Assembly (NCBI GenBank): GCA_022792755.1
Contig: JAAWBP010000027.1
Location: 1 to 9,403 of the forward strand
From: Oscillospiraceae bacterium
GTDB taxonomy: Bacteria; Bacillota; Clostridia; Oscillospirales; Ruminococcaceae
Direction of reading: 5' to 3'
DNA length: 9,403 bases
Below, piece by piece: positions 1 to 6,531 of this stretch. A model generated the notes under the pieces. That model saw nothing but the letters and a program-made list of their open reading frames with translations, did not search any database and was not told where the DNA came from. Position 1 is the first letter of the stretch, and every line of letters begins with the position of its first letter. The position numbers were made by a program, and so were the translations under genes.

Positions 1-2013
1 GATTATTATAAATGGACGCAGTGGATTTTTTTGCAGCTTTTCAAAAAGGGCCTTGCCTATAAAAAAGAGATGTCGGTCAACTGGTGTACCTCCTGCAAAG
101 TCGTGCTCGCCAATGAAGAGGTGGTCAATGGCGTCTGTGAACGCTGCGGCGGCGAGGTGGTTCACAAGGTAAAATCCCAGTGGATGCTCAAAATTACCGA
201 GTATGCCCAGCGTTTGATCGACGATTTGGAAGATGTCGATTACATTGACCGGGTTAAAATTTCCCAGAAAAATTGGATCGGCCGCTCCACCGGCGCAGAG
301 GTGGAGTTCGAGACGACAGCTGGGGATCTCCTCACCGTCTACACGACACGGCCGGATACCCTTTACGGCGCGACCTATATGGTTATTTCGCCGGAGCATC
401 CCGTCATAGAAAAGTGGGCGGCTCAGATCGGCAATATCGACGCTGTCCGTGAATATCAGGCGGTTTCAGCGAAGAAGTCGGATTTTGAACGGGCTGAGAT
501 CGTCAAAGAAAAAACTGGCGTCCGGCTGGAAGGCGTCCGTGCGGTCAATCCCGTAAATGGGAAAGAAATCCCGATTTTTATCTCTGACTACGTCTTAATG
601 AGTTATGGAACCGGCGCAATTATGGCGGTTCCGGCGCACGATACCCGCGACTACGATTTTGCGAAGACCTTCGATCTTCCGATTATCGAAGTTGTAGCTG
701 GCGGCGATGTTTCCAAAGAGGCGTTTACCGACTGTGCGACTGGAACAATGGTCAATTCCGGAATTTTAGACGGCCTTTCGGTTGAAGAAGCGAAGAAAAA
801 GATCATCGAGTGGCTGGAGGCGCATCACAAAGGCCACCCGAAGGTCAATTATAAGCTTCGCGACTGGGTCTTTTCCCGCCAGCGCTTCTGGGGGGAGCCG
901 ATCCCGATTGTGTACTGCGAAAAATGCGGCTATGTGCCGCTTCCGGAAAGTGAGCTTCCGCTCCGTTTGCCGGAGGTGGAGTCCTTTGAGCCGACCGACG
1001 ATGGGGAATCCCCGCTTTCAAAGATGGAAAGCTTTGTCAATACGACCTGCCCGCATTGCGGCGGCCCCGCGAAACGAGAGACCGACACCATGCCCCAATG
1101 GGCTGGTTCTTCTTGGTATTTCCTGCGTTACTGCGACCCGCATAATCCGGATGCCCTGGCTTCTAAGGAGGCGCTCGATTACTGGCTCCCTGTCGACTGG
1201 TATAACGGCGGGATGGAGCATACCACCCTCCATCTGCTTTATTCCCGGTTTTGGCATAAGTTCCTCTATGATATCGGCGTCGTCAGCACCAAAGAGCCCT
1301 ATGCGAAGCGGACCAGTCACGGAATGATCCTCGGTGAAAATGGTGAAAAAATGAGCAAATCCCGCGGCAACGTGGTCAATCCTGACGAGATCGTCCGCGA
1401 ATACGGTGCGGATACCATGCGCTTGTATGAGATGTTCATCGGCGATTTTGAAAAAAGCGCGCCCTGGAGTTCCGCCAGCATCAAGGGCTGCAAACGTTTC
1501 CTCGACCGGATCTGGGCGCTTCAGGATTGTGTGACAGACGGGGAGGAGTACCGTGATGAACTCCGCGCAGCAATGCATAAAACGATCAAAAAGGTGACGG
1601 AGGACATCGAAAACCTCAAGTTCAACACTGCGATTGCGGCAATGATGACGCTGCTCAATCAAATTGCTGCGGCCGGTTCGGTCAACAAACGCGAATTCAA
1701 GGATTTTCTCATCCTTCTCAACCCATTTGCGCCGCATATTTCCGAGGAACTGTTTGAAAAAATGGGGTTCGGCGGGATGATTACAGAAAATTCATGGCCC
1801 AAATACGACGAGTCGGAATGTGTGGATGATACCGTCGAGCTTGTAGTACAAGTCAACGGAAAGCTGCGCGGCAAAATTACAGTCTCTGCGGATGTTTCCA
1901 AAGACGAAGCGATTGCAGCCGCAAAAAGTGAAGTAACTGCTGCACTGGAAGGAAAGGGGATCGTAAAGGAAATTTTCGTTCCCGGGAAGTTAATTAATCT
2001 TGTCGTCAAATAA
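1..2013 (+). CDS. leuS: Leucyl-tRNA synthetase, 5' end missing
   Basis: Cytosolic class I enzyme that charges tRNA-Leu with leucine and edits mischarged tRNA. The reading frame is open from base 1 (DYYKWTQWIFLQLF), so the gene is cut by the window edge; the TTG at 31 is an internal codon, not a start. About 130 N-terminal residues, including the HIGH-type motif, lie outside. The visible 670 residues follow the bacterial LeuRS order: a first zinc motif CTSC...CERC (residues 29-49 of the fragment); the CP1 editing domain with TTRPDTLYGATYMV and GTGAIMAVPAHDTRDYDFA; a second Cys cluster (YCEKCG...CPHCGG, about nt 915-1065); the core segment MPQWAGSSWYFLRY; the KMSKS loop at nt 1348-1362; the helical anticodon-binding domain; and the small C-terminal domain (VQVNGKLRGK). 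The frame is intact and ends with TAA. Any upstream T-box would be outside the window. No clear terminator follows; the rpsU promoter begins 28 bases after the stop codon. Confidence 0.97.
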   Translation, partial: DYYKWTQWIFLQLFKKGLAYKKEMSVNWCTSCKVVLANEEVVNGVCERCGGEVVHKVKSQWMLKITEYAQRLIDDLEDVDYIDRVKISQKNWIGRSTGAEVEFETTAGDLLTVYTTRPDTLYGATYMVISPEHPVIEKWAAQIGNIDAVREYQAVSAKKSDFERAEIVKEKTGVRLEGVRAVNPVNGKEIPIFISDYVLMSYGTGAIMAVPAHDTRDYDFAKTFDLPIIEVVAGGDVSKEAFTDCATGTMVNSGILDGLSVEEAKKKIIEWLEAHHKGHPKVNYKLRDWVFSRQRFWGEPIPIVYCEKCGYVPLPESELPLRLPEVESFEPTDDGESPLSKMESFVNTTCPHCGGPAKRETDTMPQWAGSSWYFLRYCDPHNPDALASKEALDYWLPVDWYNGGMEHTTLHLLYSRFWHKFLYDIGVVSTKEPYAKRTSHGMILGENGEKMSKSRGNVVNPDEIVREYGADTMRLYEMFIGDFEKSAPWSSASIKGCKRFLDRIWALQDCVTDGEEYRDELRAAMHKTIKKVTEDIENLKFNTAIAAMMTLLNQIAAAGSVNKREFKDFLILLNPFAPHISEELFEKMGFGGMITENSWPKYDESECVDDTVELVVQVNGKLRGKITVSADVSKDEAIAAAKSEVTAALEGKGIVKEIFVPGKLINLVVK

Positions 2014-2041
2014 TGTTCAAGTTTTCGATTTATTTTAGGGC

Positions 2042-2071
2042 TTGACAGACAGTGGTTCAGCATAGTATAAT
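2042..2071 (+). promoter_or_regulatory. Sigma-A type promoter of rpsU
   Basis: TTGACA at 2042-2047 and TATAAT at 2066-2071, separated by 18 bases, both perfect consensus boxes. Transcription should begin near 2078, giving rpsU a leader of about 50 bases. Confidence 0.8.
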
Positions 2072-2093
2072 TAGTTTACAGTTTTGTTTTAAA

Positions 2094-2118
2094 CCTCTGC
2101 CTTTGGGGCAAAGGGAGG
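2094..2118 (+). promoter_or_regulatory. Leader hairpin covering the rpsU ribosome binding site
   Basis: CCTC (2094-2097) and CCTTTG (2100-2105) can pair with CAAAGG (2109-2114) and GAGG (2115-2118), around a GGG loop and with a 2-base bulge. The 3' arm is the Shine-Dalgarno region AGGGAGGG (2112-2119) used by the GTG start at 2128. The stem of about ten pairs would hide the binding site. The pairing is visible in the sequence; translational control or autoregulation by S21 is inference. Confidence 0.5.
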
Positions 2119-2127
2119 GAATAGAGA

Positions 2128-2304
2128 GTGTCAGAAATCAGAGTAAAGGATAACGAGTCTTTGGACAGCGCTTTGAGAAGATTTAAAAGATCTTGCGCAA
2201 AATCGGGCGTTTTGGCTGAGGTTCGGAAGAGAGAGCATTATGAGAAGCCTTCTGTAAAGCGTAAGAAAAAATCAGAGGCGGCACGTAAGCGTAAGTTCAA
2301 ATAA
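2128..2304 (+). CDS. rpsU: 30S ribosomal protein S21
   Basis: Short basic protein of 58 residues, the usual length for S21, which binds near the 3' end of 16S rRNA in the small ribosomal subunit and helps translation initiation. The translation begins MSEIRVKDNESLDSALRRF and continues with KRSCAKSGVLAEVRKREHYE, the classic S21 pattern, then a Lys/Arg-rich tail (KRKKKSEAARKRKFK). The start is GTG, preceded by AGGGAGGG eight bases upstream. It has its own consensus promoter and ends shortly before a terminator, so it is probably a single-gene transcript or the leading gene of the downstream operon by readthrough. The ribosome binding site lies in a predicted hairpin, which could tune expression. 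Confidence 0.96.
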   Translation: MSEIRVKDNESLDSALRRFKRSCAKSGVLAEVRKREHYEKPSVKRKKKSEAARKRKFK

Positions 2305-2331
2305 GGACTTTAGTTACTTAACGTTACAGGG

Positions 2332-2359
2332 AAGCGGGCGCGATGGTGCTCGCTTTTTT
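2332..2359 (+). terminator. Rho-independent terminator after rpsU
   Basis: GCGGGCGC (2334-2341) pairs with GTGCTCGC (2346-2353) through eight pairs including two G-U, closed by a GATG loop and followed by six T (2354-2359). The A bases just before the stem can extend it into the T run. It ends 26 bases before the likely start of the next gene, so it may partly insulate that operon from rpsU transcription. Confidence 0.85.
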
Positions 2360-2385
2360 GTTTCAGTGTGGGACAGGGGGACGCA

Positions 2386-2874
2386 ATGTCGATTTTTATG
2401 CCGGATTACCTGTTGCATTCAGTTCTGGATGTAACGCCCGACTTTCTAGCAGGGCTGCATTGTTCCGCCGTTTTGCTGGATGTTGACAACACATTGGCAG
2501 TCTACGGGAAGCCGGAACCCGCCGCGGGGATCCTTGAATGGATTCAGATGCTGAGGCAGGCGGGTATTTCAATGATCATTGTGTCCAATAATACGAGAGA
2601 ACGGGTCGCTCCTTTTGCGGGGAAGCTGGGGCTCGATTTTGTCTGTTGGAGCTGCAAACCGCTCGGATTCGGTATCCGCAGGGCGTGTAGACGTTTGAAT
2701 GTGCCGCGGAAAAAAGCGGTGATGATAGGGGATCAAATCTTAACGGATGTAGTCGGCGGAAATCTCCAGCGGATGACAACAGTGCTGGTTGAGCCGTACG
2801 AAATGGAAACGACGGCGTTTTTTAAGTTTAAACGAAGATGGGAACGCAAATATCGGGAGCGCTTTCGAGCGTAG
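2386..2874 (+). CDS. yqeG: YqeG-family HAD phosphatase (subfamily IIIA)
   Basis: Predicted cytosolic HAD-superfamily phosphohydrolase of 162 residues, the size of the YqeG family. The N-terminus MSIFMPDYLLHSVLDVTPDFL matches the family's opening pattern. Catalytic signatures are visible: motif I LLDVDNTLAVYG with D32 and D34, motif II VSNN (S67), the motif III lysine K91 and motif IV GDQILTD (D116, D121). The C-terminus is basic (KFKRRWERKYRERFRA). The physiological substrate is not known to me; homologues are often called phosphatidylglycerophosphatase-like or are uncharacterised. I chose ATG 2386 because AGGGGG lies five bases upstream; an in-frame GTG at 2368 would add six residues, lacks a good binding site and reads through that G-run. 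It is the first of four tightly spaced genes. No promoter is evident between the preceding terminator and this start. Confidence 0.9.
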   Translation: MSIFMPDYLLHSVLDVTPDFLAGLHCSAVLLDVDNTLAVYGKPEPAAGILEWIQMLRQAGISMIIVSNNTRERVAPFAGKLGLDFVCWSCKPLGFGIRRACRRLNVPRKKAVMIGDQILTDVVGGNLQRMTTVLVEPYEMETTAFFKFKRRWERKYRERFRA

Positions 2875-2888
2875 GAGGGTCTATAGAC

Positions 2889-3749
2889 ATGAGCGCATTT
2901 TTTGGGCCGGCTGGAAATTCCCAGAGCTTTTCTGAGATGGGGTTCAAACGAAACGACCAGGTGCCGGAATATCTTGAACGATTTGGACTCAACGCATATG
3001 AATATCAATGTGGACATGGGGTGCGGGTCAACCCGCAGACTGCCGCAAAGCTCAAAGAAAACGCTGAAGCAAAGGGGATTCGTCTCTCGTTGCATTCCCC
3101 GTATTATATCTCCCTTTCCAGTGCGGAGGAGGAAAAGAGGGACAACAGTATAAATTATGTCCTTCAAAGCGCACAGGCGGCTAAGATGATCGGAGCAAGC
3201 CGGGTGATTGTCCACTCCGGTTCCTGCGGAAAGATGACACGGGAAAAGGCGCTCGAACTCGCAAAGGATACGGTGCGCCGGTGCTTGAAGGCAATGGATG
3301 AAGAGGGCCTGGGCGATATTGTTTTCTGCCCTGAAACGATGGGGAAGATCAACCAGCTTGGCAATTTGGACGAAGTGCTCTCTCTCTGCGAGCTGGATGA
3401 GCGTTTGATCCCATGCATCGATTTCGGCCATCTCAATGCCCGCACATTGGGGCAGGTCAATTCACGGGAAAGCTTTCTCGAAATTCTGGACGCGGTTGAA
3501 AACCGGCTCGGAATCGACCGGCTCAAACAATTCCATTCTCATTTCAGTAAAATCGAATACACAGACAACGGCGGTGAAAAGCGCCATCTGACCTTTGAAG
3601 ATGCGGTTTACGGCCCGGAATTTGAGCCGCTGGCCGAGCTCATTGCAAAGAAAAACCTTTCGCCGGTCTTCATCTGCGAATCGGCGGGAACGCAGGCGGA
3701 GGATGCGCAGGCAATGATGGAGATGTATCGAAAATATCTTGCAGACTGA
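2889..3749 (+). CDS. Endonuclease IV-like TIM-barrel protein (AP endonuclease family 2)
   Basis: Predicted 286-residue protein resembling endonuclease IV (Nfo), which cleaves DNA at abasic sites using a three-metal centre. Segments in order are LSLHSPYYISL (H69), VIVHSG (H109), CPETMGK (E149), CIDFGHLNA (D178, H181), FHSHFSK (H216, H218), KRHLTFED (H233) and FICES (E264). These line up with most Nfo metal ligands. The Asp two residues before the penultimate His in E. coli Nfo appears replaced by Lys231, so the metal site may be atypical. The start ATG 2889 has AGGAGGG (2873-2879) nine bases upstream, overlapping the stop of the preceding gene; an in-frame ATG at 2838 would overlap that gene by 37 bases and add 17 unlike-family residues. 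The gene is co-directional with neighbours 14-15 bases away, so it is likely translated from a polycistronic message. Abasic-site repair is the best guess; another xylose isomerase-like TIM-barrel role is possible. Confidence 0.85.
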   Translation: MSAFFGPAGNSQSFSEMGFKRNDQVPEYLERFGLNAYEYQCGHGVRVNPQTAAKLKENAEAKGIRLSLHSPYYISLSSAEEEKRDNSINYVLQSAQAAKMIGASRVIVHSGSCGKMTREKALELAKDTVRRCLKAMDEEGLGDIVFCPETMGKINQLGNLDEVLSLCELDERLIPCIDFGHLNARTLGQVNSRESFLEILDAVENRLGIDRLKQFHSHFSKIEYTDNGGEKRHLTFEDAVYGPEFEPLAELIAKKNLSPVFICESAGTQAEDAQAMMEMYRKYLAD

Positions 3750-3764
3750 GGGAGGAGAAGGACA

Positions 3765-4199
3765 GTGAGAAAAAAAGTAATTGTGATCCATGGGCCGAAT
3801 ATCAATATGACAGGGGAACGTGAAACCAGTATATACGGAAAAGAAACCCTGGCGGACATCAATAAACTGATCGTTTCCCATGCAAATGAGTTGGGGATGG
3901 ACTGTGAAACCTTCCAGTCCAATTACGAGGGCGCCATTATTGACAAAATCCATGAAATCCGCAGCGAGTGTGACGGTGTAGTCATCAATGCGGGAGCGTA
4001 TACCCACTACAGCTATGCCATCCGGGATGCGATTGCGCTGCTGAAAATTCCCTGTATTGAGGTGCATCTTTCCAATATCCACGGGCGTGAGGAGTTCCGG
4101 CATCATTCTGTAATCGCCCCGGTCTGTGTTGGGCAGATCGCTGGGTTCGGCAAGTACAGTTACCTTCTGGCGCTGGACGGCTTAAAACCGCTCCTGTGA
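3765..4199 (+). CDS. aroQ: 3-dehydroquinate dehydratase, type II
   Basis: Cytosolic enzyme of the shikimate pathway that dehydrates 3-dehydroquinate to 3-dehydroshikimate, usually a dodecamer. At 144 residues it has the standard type II length. The N-terminal motif HGPNINMTGERETSIYG carries R19 and the catalytic Tyr24; QSNYEG follows; then INAGAYTHYSYAIRDAI (N75, H81), IEVHLSN (E99, catalytic His101) and REEFRHHS (R108, R112). Numbering matches the well-studied mycobacterial enzyme. Small departures from the usual pattern are NMTG for NLLG and NYEG for NHEG. The start is GTG, supported by GGAGGAG at 3751-3757; no better in-frame start is seen. It sits 15 bases after the endonuclease-like gene and 16 before the peptidase gene. 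The order aroQ-peptidase-efp is also found in bacilli (yqhS-yqhT-efp). No other shikimate gene is present here. Confidence 0.94.
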   Translation: MRKKVIVIHGPNINMTGERETSIYGKETLADINKLIVSHANELGMDCETFQSNYEGAIIDKIHEIRSECDGVVINAGAYTHYSYAIRDAIALLKIPCIEVHLSNIHGREEFRHHSVIAPVCVGQIAGFGKYSYLLALDGLKPLL

Positions 4200-4215
4200 G
4201 AAAGGCGGGGATCGT

Positions 4216-5295
4216 ATGTGGGATTGCAGAGAACAGCTCCAAAAAGCGTCCGCTTTGATTCCAGAGCATGTGGATGCAGTGCTGATCACCTCCGGGGTCA
4301 GCCGTCAGTATCTGCTGCATTTTCCGTCGACAGCGGGGCTTTTGCTGCTGACCCGGGAGAATGCAGTTTTTCTGGCCGATTCCCGATATAAAGAAAAGGC
4401 CGATCAAACCTTTTCCGGTTGTGAAATCGTTCTGCTAACCTCGGCCGCAAAGCAGCTGAGCGCGTACTTTAAACAGTGGAACATCAAGACGTTGGCAGTG
4501 GAAAGCTCTTATATGACGTTGCGGGAGCACTCCCGTTATCAAAAGCTCTTTCCGGGGATTACAATCCTCAGCTCTGATGAATTCGACAGCGGCATGTTAA
4601 AGCTGAGAAGCGTCAAGACGCGGGACGAAATCCGCCGGATGAAGGCGGCGCAGGAGATCACCGACGCTGTATTTGAAAAAATTTGCGGTGTGATTGCGCC
4701 GGGCATCACGGAAAAGGAAATCGCCGCACGGATGGAATATGAAATGAAGCTGTTGGGCGCCGACGGCCTTGCGTTTGATACGATTGTCGTATCCGGTAAA
4801 AATTCCTCTATGCCGCACGGCACGCCGTCGGAAAAAAGGGTAGAACCGGGCGACCTGATTACAATGGATTTCGGTGCGATGCTAGACGGATATATGAGCG
4901 ATATGACCCGCACGGTGGCGGTCGAGACTGTTGGAGAAGAGGAAAGAAAAGTCTACGAGACCGTTTTGGAGGCGCAGAAACGGGCTTTTGAACGGATCCG
5001 CCCCGGCGCGGTCTGCGCAGATGTCGACCGGGCGGCGCGGGACTATATCGCCGGAGCGGGATATGACGGCTGTTTCGGGCACGGTCTAGGACACAGCCTC
5101 GGAATCGAGATTCACGAAACTCCTTCCTACAGTTCGAGTGACCGCACGGTTCTCGAGCCGGGGATGGTTCTCTCTGTTGAACCGGGAATTTATCTGCCAG
5201 GAAAGTTCGGCGTGAGGATCGAGGATGTAGCGGCCATCGAAGAGGGCGGATTCGAAAATCTGACGAAAAGCCCAAAAGAGCTTTTGACCCTGTGA
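4216..5295 (+). CDS. Xaa-Pro aminopeptidase-like M24B metallopeptidase
   Basis: Cytosolic metallopeptidase of 359 residues, resembling Xaa-Pro dipeptidases/aminopeptidases that release N-terminal residues before proline. Residues 1-125 form a creatinase-like N-terminal domain (VLITSGVSRQYLLHF, FLADSRYKEKA). The rest is the pita-bread catalytic domain with the full metal set: MDFG (D218), SDMTRTV (D229), GHGLGHSLG (H293), SVEPGIY (E322) and RIEDV (E336). PHGTPS (H201) and IHETP (H300) supply the expected substrate-side His. The ATG start is preceded by AAAGGCGGGG. It ends the four-gene cluster, and efp follows 130 bases later with a candidate promoter in the gap. Homologues upstream of efp are annotated papA, pepQ or yqhT, so I leave the symbol blank. 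Dipeptidase versus aminopeptidase specificity cannot be told from the sequence. Confidence 0.92.
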   Translation: MWDCREQLQKASALIPEHVDAVLITSGVSRQYLLHFPSTAGLLLLTRENAVFLADSRYKEKADQTFSGCEIVLLTSAAKQLSAYFKQWNIKTLAVESSYMTLREHSRYQKLFPGITILSSDEFDSGMLKLRSVKTRDEIRRMKAAQEITDAVFEKICGVIAPGITEKEIAARMEYEMKLLGADGLAFDTIVVSGKNSSMPHGTPSEKRVEPGDLITMDFGAMLDGYMSDMTRTVAVETVGEEERKVYETVLEAQKRAFERIRPGAVCADVDRAARDYIAGAGYDGCFGHGLGHSLGIEIHETPSYSSSDRTVLEPGMVLSVEPGIYLPGKFGVRIEDVAAIEEGGFENLTKSPKELLTL

Positions 5296-5359
5296 TTTTG
5301 CCTAAAGCGGCAGTAGGGTGCGCATTTCTAAAAAATGGCCGGCGGGACGGATTTCCTAC

Positions 5360-5388
5360 TTGTAATTGTCGGCGTTTTAGTATAAAAT
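5360..5388 (+). promoter_or_regulatory. Candidate sigma-A promoter of efp
   Basis: TTGTAA (5360-5365) and TAAAAT (5383-5388) are 17 bases apart, and transcription would start near 5395, about 30 bases before the efp start. The rest of the 130-base gap shows no clear terminator for the upstream peptidase gene, so readthrough into efp is also possible. Confidence 0.6.
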
Positions 5389-5425
5389 AGGAACATAAGA
5401 AACGAAAGATGACGGAGGTTAATTT

Positions 5426-5983
5426 ATGATATCTGCAGGCGAATTTAGAAACGGCATTACTTTTGATATGGACGGCAATGTTTATCAGGTCATTGAGTTC
5501 CAGCATGTAAAGCCAGGGAAAGGCGCGGCGTTTGTCCGTACTAAGATCAAAAACGTAATTTCCGGGGCTGTAACCGAAAGGACTTTTAACCCGACTGAGA
5601 AATTTGAGAACGCCTTCGTTGAAAGAAAAGAGATGGAGTATTCTTATAACGACGGTAATCTGTACTATTTTATGGATCTTGAAACCTATGAGCAGGTTCC
5701 GATCGATGAGTCTAAACTGGGAGACGCGTTCCGCTTTGTAAAGGAGAATATGACCTGCAAGGTTCTTTCCTATAAGGGCAACGTTTTTGGAATCGAACCG
5801 CCGAATTTCGTAGAGCTTGAGATTACAGAAACCGACCCGGGATTCAAAGGCGATACTGCAACCAATGCGACGAAACCCGCGGTGGTGGAGACTGGCGCTG
5901 AAATCCGTGTACCGCTCTTTATCGACCAGGGTGACCGCGTGCGGATCGATACCAGAACCGGCGAATATATGGAGCGCGCATAA
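5426..5983 (+). CDS. efp: Elongation factor P
   Basis: Translation factor of 185 residues, normal length, that binds between the P and E sites and rescues ribosomes stalled at consecutive prolines. The three beta-barrel domains are recognisable: the N-terminal KOW-like domain (MISAGEFRNGITFDMDGNVY) with the tip loop HVKPGKGAAFVRTK, a middle OB domain (MDLETYEQVPI), and the C-terminal OB domain containing EITETDPGFKGDTA and the closing VRIDTRTGEYMERA. The loop lysine is K32, the position modified in Bacillus subtilis EF-P. No known EF-P modification gene is in this window. The start ATG has GGAGG at 5414-5418, seven bases upstream. It has a candidate promoter of its own and follows a Xaa-Pro peptidase gene, a conserved association in Firmicutes that links the pair to proline-containing proteins only by inference. 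Confidence 0.97.
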   Translation: MISAGEFRNGITFDMDGNVYQVIEFQHVKPGKGAAFVRTKIKNVISGAVTERTFNPTEKFENAFVERKEMEYSYNDGNLYYFMDLETYEQVPIDESKLGDAFRFVKENMTCKVLSYKGNVFGIEPPNFVELEITETDPGFKGDTATNATKPAVVETGAEIRVPLFIDQGDRVRIDTRTGEYMERA

Positions 5984-5995
5984 ATTTTTCGAGTT

Positions 5996-6024
5996 TTGAC
6001 GATACTCCGCCTAGAAAATAAAAT
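5996..6024 (+). promoter_or_regulatory. Candidate sigma-A promoter of the CD1247-like gene
   Basis: TTGACG (5996-6001) and TAAAAT (6019-6024) are separated by exactly 17 bases. Transcription would start near 6031, immediately before the ribosome binding site AAGGAGG (6032-6038), giving a very short leader of about 15 bases. Confidence 0.6.
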
Positions 6025-6045
6025 TGAGCTTAAGGAGGCAGTTTC

Positions 6046-6489
6046 ATGAATATTGCTGAAAAGGTCGCTTACCTGCGCGGGCTCTTGAAGGGTCTGTCTT
6101 TTGATGAAGATTCCAAAGAGGCAAAGGTTTTTGAGGCGATTATTGACACGCTCGACGAAATCGCCATGGCGGTTACCGATTTGGAGGAAAATCAGAGTGA
6201 GCTTGAGGAACTGGTATCTATCATAGATGAGGATCTCGGCGAGCTGGAAGACGATTACTATGATCTGGACGAAGAGGAAGATGGGGACGACGATTTCGGC
6301 GAAGAATATTATGAAGTAGTCTGTCCAACCTGCGGCGACACCATCTGTTTGGACGAAGAGATGCTCGACGAAGGGGAGATGGCTTGTCCGAGCTGCGGCG
6401 AACATCTGGAATTTGACTTAGACGACGTCGATTGCGATTGCGGCTGCGAGCACGATCATGACGGCTGTGACTGCGGCTGCAAAGAATAA
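6046..6489 (+). CDS. CD1247-like acidic zinc-ribbon protein
   Basis: Protein of 147 residues of unknown function, resembling clostridial proteins annotated with a CD1247 N-terminal domain. Residues 1-60 form a helical domain (EKVAYLRGLLKGLSFDEDSKEAKVFEAI at the front, then LEENQSELEELV, coiled-coil-like). Residues 61-90 are an extremely acidic Asp/Glu/Tyr linker. Next is a zinc ribbon with CPTC (C93, C96) and CPSC (C114, C117). The tail from residue 130 contains CDCGC twice, flanking EHDHDG, so six Cys and two His fall within 16 residues and could bind further metal. There is no signal peptide or membrane segment, suggesting the cytosol. The start ATG has AAGGAGG eight to fourteen bases upstream and its own candidate promoter. 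It lies between efp and the FMN riboswitch; no terminator separates it from the latter. Function is not assigned; regulatory, nucleic acid-binding or metal-buffering roles are all possible. Confidence 0.82.
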   Translation: MNIAEKVAYLRGLLKGLSFDEDSKEAKVFEAIIDTLDEIAMAVTDLEENQSELEELVSIIDEDLGELEDDYYDLDEEEDGDDDFGEEYYEVVCPTCGDTICLDEEMLDEGEMACPSCGEHLEFDLDDVDCDCGCEHDHDGCDCGCKE

Positions 6490-6497
6490 TTCCCAAG

Positions 6498-6526
6498 TTG
6501 ATTTCATATCTTTTGTATAATTTAAT
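6498..6526 (+). promoter_or_regulatory. Candidate promoter of the FMN riboswitch transcript
   Basis: TATAAT (6516-6521) is a perfect -10 box but the only nearby -35-like hexamer, TTGATT (6498-6503), is 12 bases away. The same TTGATT is 17 bases from TTTAAT (6521-6526). Either choice would start transcription at about 6528-6533, exactly at the 5' edge of the aptamer. Confidence 0.5.
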
Positions 6527-6531
6527 AGTTG

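Noticed and set aside
31..33. TTG as the start of leuS
   Set aside because: The frame is open to base 1 and the upstream codons encode conserved LeuRS sequence, so the gene is truncated by the window.
1018..1737. Minus-strand open frame of 239 codons within leuS
   Set aside because: It lies entirely opposite conserved LeuRS codons, has no recognisable domain and no ribosome binding site or promoter context.
2838..2888. Upstream ATG 2838 for the endonuclease-like gene
   Set aside because: It would overlap yqeG and has no binding site, whereas ATG 2889 has AGGAGGG at proper spacing.
2733..3431. Minus-strand open frame of 232 codons across yqeG and the endonuclease-like gene
   Set aside because: It is antisense to two well-supported genes and shows no family motif.
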